Of a DNA stretch of 44,343 nucleotides, positions 40,204 to 44,343 are shown in pieces. Source of the stretch: an uncultured Collinsella sp. (GTDB lineage Bacteria > Actinomycetota > Coriobacteriia > Coriobacteriales > Coriobacteriaceae); contig CAAEVV010000060.1 in the NCBI GenBank assembly GCA_900759565.1, positions 1-44,343 of the forward strand, in the 5' to 3' direction. The translations under genes and the position numbers were made by a program. The notes below the pieces were generated by a model. That model was not told the origin of the DNA and ran no database searches. It saw only the letters and a program-made list of their open reading frames with translations. Each line of letters opens with the position of its first letter. Within the stretch, counting starts at the first letter, position 1.

Positions 40204-40235
40204 AAGAGGGCGCCCCAACCAGGCGCCCTCTTCTT
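40204..40235 (+). terminator. Rho-independent terminator after glgA
   Basis: AAGAGGGCGCC (40204-40214) and GGCGCCCTCTT (40222-40232) form an 11-bp perfect stem with a 7-nt loop, followed by CTTGGTTG. It marks the end of the glg block. Confidence 0.8.
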
Positions 40236-40263
40236 GGTTGAACTTCTCTATTAAAAAGAGGGC

Positions 40264-40395
40264 CGGTTTACTACGACAAAATGGCTCCGGCCGACCACGG
40301 CGAGTAATCTACGAAATTGGCAACACCTCTACCTGCGGTTTATATATCACCAAAATGACCGTGGTTGAGATCATTCATTTTGTCGTAGTAAACCG
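40264..40395. repeat. MITE-like repeat with 20-bp perfect terminal inverted repeats
   Basis: CGGTTTACTACGACAAAATG (40264-40283) and its complement (40376-40395) enclose about 92 bp. Inside are CCGACCACGG and CCGTGGTTGAG as a second pair and CTCTACCTGCGGTTTA, the phrase also found in repeat families A and B. Same design as the element at 6252-6413, but different outer ends. No coding capacity. Confidence 0.7.
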
Positions 40396-40602
40396 AAGTA
40401 CTTTTGTTTGACTACAAATAGTATCGGTATAGGCGATATTGAATATCGCTATAATATGGATGGTAAAACGATTTTCTAGGACAACCGTTCGCCGATGGTA
40501 AACGGATGTTGTTTATACAGCCTGTGTACAACAGATATACTTACATCTTGTGCGTAAAGCCCATGGCCAGCAGGCCATGATTCTATTGAACTGGACCGTA
40601 CT
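40396..40602. promoter_or_regulatory. Upstream region of the GH13-GH77 gene with TATAAT and TGGTAAA(A)CG sites
   Basis: A TATAAT (40450-40455) is preceded by a short hairpin (CGATATT/AATATCG). TGGTAAAACG (40461-40470) and TGGTAAACG (40496-40504) match the half-site upstream of glgB and lie just downstream of the -10, where a repressor would block initiation. No convincing -35 was found. Confidence 0.5.
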
Positions 40603-43600
40603 ATGAGATTGATACACAACAGCCGTCTGCCGCAGTTTCGCACTCCGTTTGGCGCTGTGACCACAGGAACTACCCTTTCGCTCTCCGTGATTCTAGAGGA
40701 TGCCGACCCCAGTCAGGCAACGCTTACGCTGCGCACCTGGGTCAATGAAATCGGTGAGTCTCGGTATCCCATGACACACGAAGGTGACGGCATATTTACC
40801 GTAGAGCTTGAGTGCACCGAGCCCTGTCTTATCTGGTACAGCTTTATCTGCAATATCGAGGGCCAGCCCGAAGTTCGTCTGGGCGCGCCGCAGGGCCGCA
40901 CCGGCGGCGAGGGCGTGACCTACGACTACGCCGAGGTGCCGTCGTTCCAGGTCACCGTCTACAAGCACCGCGAAGTTCGACCCGAGTGGTACGAGCGCGG
41001 CATGGTCTACCAGATCTTCCCCGATCGCTATGCCCGCGACGAGCACTGGCGCGAGCGCACGCTGGCTCAGGTCGAAAAGCCTCGCAACGGAATCCAACGC
41101 CGCATGGTCGAAGACTGGAACGAGCCGCCCGTGTACGAGCGTGCCGAGGACGGCTCCATCAAGACCTGGGACTTCTACGGCGGATCGCTCAAGGGCATCC
41201 AAGAAGACCTGCCTCGTATCGCCGAGCTGGGCTTTACAGCCATCTACCTTAACCCCATTTTCGAAGCCGCGAGCAACCACCGCTACGACACGGCCGACTA
41301 CACCAAGATCGACCCGATCCTGGGCACCGAGCAGGACTTTACCGAGCTGTGTCAGGCGGCCGAAAAACTCGGCATATCCATCATTCTGGACGGTGTGTTC
41401 AACCACACGGGCGACGATTCGGTCTACTTCAACCGCTACGGCAATTATCCCGGCGTCGGTGCCTGGCAGAGCGAGGATTCGCCGTGGCGCGACGCGTTCT
41501 ATTTCCACGAGGACGGCTCGTACGACTGCTGGTGGGGTGTGGGCAATATGCCCGCCATCAACGAGAGCTCCGAGCTGGTGCGCGAGCGAATCCTGGGCAA
41601 GGACGGTATCATCCGCAAATGGCTGCGCGCCGGCGCCCATGGCTGGCGCCTGGATGTGGCCGACGAGCTTTCCGATGACTTCCTAGCCGAGATCAAAAAG
41701 GCTGTGCTTGCCGAAAAGCCCGACGCGCTGCTGCTCGGCGAGGTCTGGGAAGACGCCTCCAACAAGATCAGCTATGGCCACCTGCGCCACTATCTACAGG
41801 GCTCTGAGCTCGACTCCGCCATGGACTACCCCTTCCGCGACATGGTCATCGGCTTTTTGATGGGCTACAAGAACGCCTACCAGGCAGCCGAGGATATCGA
41901 GACCCTGCGCGAGAATTATCCGCGCGAAGCCCTGTCCTGCGCGCTCAACCTACTGTCGAGCCACGACCGCCCGCGCATCATCTCGGTGCTCGGCGGCGGC
42001 CCCGACGAGTCACAGCTACCCGAGTGCGAGCGCAGCAAGTGGCGCCTGGACGAGAACTCCATGGGCCTGGCCAAGAGCCGCTTTTGGCTGGCGACGCTCA
42101 TGCAGATGACGTTCCCGGGCGTTCCCTCAATCTATTACGGTGACGAGTACGGCTTGGAGGGACTCACCGATCCGGGTAATCGCCGCACCTTGCCGACCAA
42201 GGAAGACCTGCACGACTTCGATACGTTCGCAATCGTCAAGAACGCATCTGCTGTGCGCCGCGCGCTGCCGTTTATGATCGACGGTGAAATCAAGGCCTTT
42301 GCGCTCAATGACGAGGTGCTGGCCTACAACCGTACCGGTAAAGACGGCGAGTCCGCGACCGTCATCATCAACCGCAGCCTGCGCAACTCGCATCGTGTGA
42401 CGATTCCGGCGCTCGACGAATGTGCAAGTGACGTGATCAGCGGTCATGAGTGCGAGATCCACAACGGCACGGTCACGCTCGACCTGTACCCGCTCGGTTC
42501 GTCGATCATCTATCACCACGCCGAGCAGCGCCTGCAGGAGCCGCTCGATCACGGTGCGGGTGTTGTATGCCATATCACATCAGTGCCGACCGACGACGGC
42601 GAGCCCGGTACGATCGGCGCGCCCACGCGTCGTTTTATCGACCATCTGGCCGCCATGGGCATGCGCTACTGGCAGGTTCTCCCCGTCAACCCCACGGACT
42701 TCTTCCGCTCCCCTTACGCCGGTCCTTCGGCCTTTGCAGGCAATATCGACCTGCTGCCCGAAAGCCACGAGGAGCTGGCAGCCGACTTTGAGACCTGGAA
42801 GGCCCGCGGAGGCGAGGATGCCGATCCGCTGTACACCGCGTTTAAACATCGCAATGCCGATTGGCTCGAGAAGTACTGCGTCTACATGGCCGTCAAAAAG
42901 TACTTTGAGGGCGAGTCGCGCCATGATTGGCCGGCAGATGTCGCGCGCTACAACGAGCATTTGATCGACGACAAGCGCTTCCACGACGAGGCCGAGCTTC
43001 AGGCGTACATGCAGTACCGCTTTGACCTCGCTTGGTGCGAGCTCATGAACTATGCGCACAAGAAGGGCATCGAGGTTATCGGGGATATTCCTATGTACGT
43101 GTCCGACGATTCGGCAGACGCGTGGAGCGAGCCCGAGAACTTCTGGCTGTCCGATACCGGAAAGGCGATTGAGATTTCCGGTGCGCCGCCCGACAACTTT
43201 GCACCCAAGGGCCAGATGTGGGGCAACCCGACGTTCCGCTGGGACTACATGAAGCAGAACGGCTATAGATGGTGGATGGATCGCCTGCGTCGTGCGTTCT
43301 CGCTCTACGACCGCGTGCGTCTGGATCACTTCCTGGGCTTCCACAGCTACTTTAGTATCCCCGCGGGCAAGGCTTGCGCCGACGGCCGCTGGCTGGCAGG
43401 ACCGGGCAAAGACCTGTTCCAGACCGCCTATGACGAGCTGGGTCCTCTCAACTTTATCGCTGAGGACCTGGGCTATTTGACGCCCGGTGTTCGCGCCATG
43501 GCTTCGACCTGCGGCTTCCCCGGCATGGACGTGCTGGAGTTTAGCGACTACGACGTTCGTTGCGGTGTGCATCCCACGCCCGGCAAAATTCTGTACACCT

Positions 43601-43899
43601 CGACGCACGACACGTCGACGCTCGCAGGCTGGTGTACGCGTTCCTTTGCCGGCGGCGACGAGCCGAGCGGTGTTGAGCTGGCGGCCAAGCTGATGAGCGA
43701 CGCGCTGGCAAGCGACGCTCCCCTGGTGATGATACCGCTGCAGGATATCCTGGGGCTTGGCGACGACGCGCGCATGAACGTTCCGGGCGTGGCCACGGGC
43801 AACTGGACCTGGCAGGCTGACGAGGCAGACATTGCAGCCGCTGAGGACAAAACCGCACAGCTCCTGCGCAACAACCATAGATTCTGGGGCGAAGCGTGA
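40603..43899 (+). CDS. GH13 alpha-glucanase / GH77 4-alpha-glucanotransferase fusion
   Basis: A 1098-residue fusion. The N-terminal part (to about 640) has a beta-sandwich start region, then a GH13 barrel: YQIFPDRYARD, ILDGVFNHTG, GWRLDVADEL (nucleophile Asp351), LLLGEVWED (Glu380) and LLSSHDRPR (Asp455), resembling neopullulanase/debranching types. From about 645 the GH77 (MalQ) domain follows: WQVLPVNPTDFFRSPYAG, DRVRLDHFLGFHSYF (Asp908), NFIAEDLGYLT (Glu954) and STHDTSTLAGW (Asp1003). Both sites look intact. It would trim maltodextrins or branched stubs and disproportionate the products, feeding GlgP. There is no signal peptide, so it is cytoplasmic. Confidence 0.9.
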   Translation: MRLIHNSRLPQFRTPFGAVTTGTTLSLSVILEDADPSQATLTLRTWVNEIGESRYPMTHEGDGIFTVELECTEPCLIWYSFICNIEGQPEVRLGAPQGRTGGEGVTYDYAEVPSFQVTVYKHREVRPEWYERGMVYQIFPDRYARDEHWRERTLAQVEKPRNGIQRRMVEDWNEPPVYERAEDGSIKTWDFYGGSLKGIQEDLPRIAELGFTAIYLNPIFEAASNHRYDTADYTKIDPILGTEQDFTELCQAAEKLGISIILDGVFNHTGDDSVYFNRYGNYPGVGAWQSEDSPWRDAFYFHEDGSYDCWWGVGNMPAINESSELVRERILGKDGIIRKWLRAGAHGWRLDVADELSDDFLAEIKKAVLAEKPDALLLGEVWEDASNKISYGHLRHYLQGSELDSAMDYPFRDMVIGFLMGYKNAYQAAEDIETLRENYPREALSCALNLLSSHDRPRIISVLGGGPDESQLPECERSKWRLDENSMGLAKSRFWLATLMQMTFPGVPSIYYGDEYGLEGLTDPGNRRTLPTKEDLHDFDTFAIVKNASAVRRALPFMIDGEIKAFALNDEVLAYNRTGKDGESATVIINRSLRNSHRVTIPALDECASDVISGHECEIHNGTVTLDLYPLGSSIIYHHAEQRLQEPLDHGAGVVCHITSVPTDDGEPGTIGAPTRRFIDHLAAMGMRYWQVLPVNPTDFFRSPYAGPSAFAGNIDLLPESHEELAADFETWKARGGEDADPLYTAFKHRNADWLEKYCVYMAVKKYFEGESRHDWPADVARYNEHLIDDKRFHDEAELQAYMQYRFDLAWCELMNYAHKKGIEVIGDIPMYVSDDSADAWSEPENFWLSDTGKAIEISGAPPDNFAPKGQMWGNPTFRWDYMKQNGYRWWMDRLRRAFSLYDRVRLDHFLGFHSYFSIPAGKACADGRWLAGPGKDLFQTAYDELGPLNFIAEDLGYLTPGVRAMASTCGFPGMDVLEFSDYDVRCGVHPTPGKILYTSTHDTSTLAGWCTRSFAGGDEPSGVELAAKLMSDALASDAPLVMIPLQDILGLGDDARMNVPGVATGNWTWQADEADIAAAEDKTAQLLRNNHRFWGEA

Positions 43900-43943
43900 T
43901 AAAACCCCCGAAGTAGGGTACAGTTACAGACGTTTGAATTTTT

Positions 43944-43970
43944 GCGGGCAGAGTAATCTGCCCGCTTTGT
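43944..43970 (+). terminator. Terminator after the GH13-GH77 gene
   Basis: GCGGGCAGA (43944-43952) and TCTGCCCGC (43957-43965) form a 9-bp stem with a GTAA loop, followed by TTTGT. Confidence 0.7.
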
Positions 43971-43987
43971 GCTGAAAAGGAAGTATT

Positions 43988-44224
43988 ATGGCGCGCTACG
44001 ATTACAAGTGCTCGAGCTGCGGCAACGTTTTTGAGGTTGAGCATCCCATGTCCGAGACTCCCGAGGTCGTGTGCCCCAGCTGCGGTGCCCCGGCGGCCAA
44101 GACGTTCTCGGCCAGCGGCATTAAATTCGAGGGCAGCGGTTTCTACAACACCGATCAACGAAGCGGCGGCTCCAGCACCAGCGCCACCAGTGGCTGCTGC
44201 GCCAACTGCCCGCACAGTTACTAG
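43988..44224 (+). CDS. FmdB-family zinc ribbon protein
   Basis: A 78-residue protein. The N-terminus MARYDYKCSSCGNVFEVEH has the first C-x2-C pair and VCPSCGAPAAKTF the second, together a rubredoxin-type zinc ribbon of the FmdB family. GSGFYNTD is also conserved. The Ser/Gly-rich linker and a C-terminal Cys cluster (GCCANCPHSY) are usual for actinobacterial and clostridial members. Function unknown; regulatory or chaperone roles have been proposed for the family. AAGGAAG precedes the ATG. Confidence 0.88.
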   Translation: MARYDYKCSSCGNVFEVEHPMSETPEVVCPSCGAPAAKTFSASGIKFEGSGFYNTDQRSGGSSTSATSGCCANCPHSY

Positions 44225-44250
44225 GAACAACGCGGCCCCGCGATCGGAAA

Positions 44251-44343
44251 TGAACTGCGTCCCAAATCTTGGACGCCCTAAATAGCGACTAGGCCGCGAG
44301 GGCCTGATTCCGGAACTCCTCCGGGGTCAGGCCCTTCAATCTT
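44251..44343 (-). mobile_element. End of an IS3-family insertion sequence
   Basis: The element end appears to be at 44251, TGAACTGCGTCCCAAATC, a typical IS3-type terminal inverted repeat starting TG. The transposase C-terminus lies just inside. The rest of the element is beyond the window. Confidence 0.75.
44289..44343 (-). CDS. IS3-family transposase (OrfB), C-terminal end only
   Basis: The visible codons read RLKGLTPEEFRNQALAA and a TAG at 44291-44289. K-G-L-T-P-x-E-[FY]-R-x-Q is the common C-terminus of IS3/IS150-type integrase-domain transposases. The gene continues beyond the window edge, so intactness cannot be judged. Confidence 0.8.
   Translation of the reverse strand, partial: RLKGLTPEEFRNQALAA

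Noticed and set aside
1..44343. CRISPR arrays, rRNA genes or prophage structural genes
   Set aside because: No regularly spaced short repeats, rRNA signatures or phage structural proteins were noticed in the window.

Overview
The window looks like a chromosomal segment of a Gram-positive gut actinobacterium of the class Coriobacteriia, most probably Collinsella. This rests on GC-rich, strongly biased codon use in the core genes, the glgB-glgP-glgC-glgD-glgA block with lysine/alanine-rich C-terminal tails on GlgB and GlgA, a GH13-GH77 fusion enzyme, and a LoaP-led capsule operon. No 16S rRNA is present, so the genus is an inference.

Region 1 (1-12,350) is an accessory stretch. It holds a phage-resistance-type gene broken by one in-frame stop (154-1311), a tRNA-Val, a DUF3825 gene, and four toxin-antitoxin-like modules in a row: Doc with a small partner, RelE/Phd, DUF3990/XRE, and an MNT nucleotidyltransferase whose HEPN partner survives only as a C-terminal half. 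A divergent AlbA_2/ATPase/wHTH regulator with a 45-bp palindromic operator and a large uncharacterised membrane protein follow. Two families of non-coding dispersed repeats and decayed IS3- and IS256-type transposase fragments lie between the genes.

Region 2 (12,350-28,720, all minus strand) is a surface-polysaccharide operon. It is read from a promoter near 28,270 through a structured leader into loaP (processive antiterminator). Next come a PglF-like 4,6-dehydratase, a PglE-like aminotransferase, a phosphoglycosyltransferase, an ATP-grasp enzyme, a WbuB-like glycosyltransferase, the UDP-L-FucNAc trio capE-capF-capG, a second GT4, wzy, a pyruvyltransferase and wzx. The operon ends in a graveyard of truncated ugd, wecB/capG and unknown gene pieces. 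A 26-bp stretch of capG is repeated there in direct orientation, which suggests how the serotype-specific part was exchanged. The predicted product is a Wzx/Wzy-type polysaccharide with an N-acylated 4-amino-trideoxy sugar as first residue, L-FucNAc, and a pyruvylated residue.

Region 3 (28,690-44,343) is housekeeping and storage metabolism: tRNA-Ala, thiamine pyrophosphokinase, a HAD phosphatase, then on the plus strand the complete glycogen synthesis and breakdown set (glgB, glgP, glgC, glgD, glgA) and, after a terminator and a MITE-like repeat, a GH13-GH77 enzyme that would process maltodextrins. TGGTAAAAC-type half-sites precede both glgB and the GH13-GH77 gene, suggesting a common regulator encoded elsewhere. 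An FmdB-type zinc ribbon gene and the end of an IS3-family element close the window.
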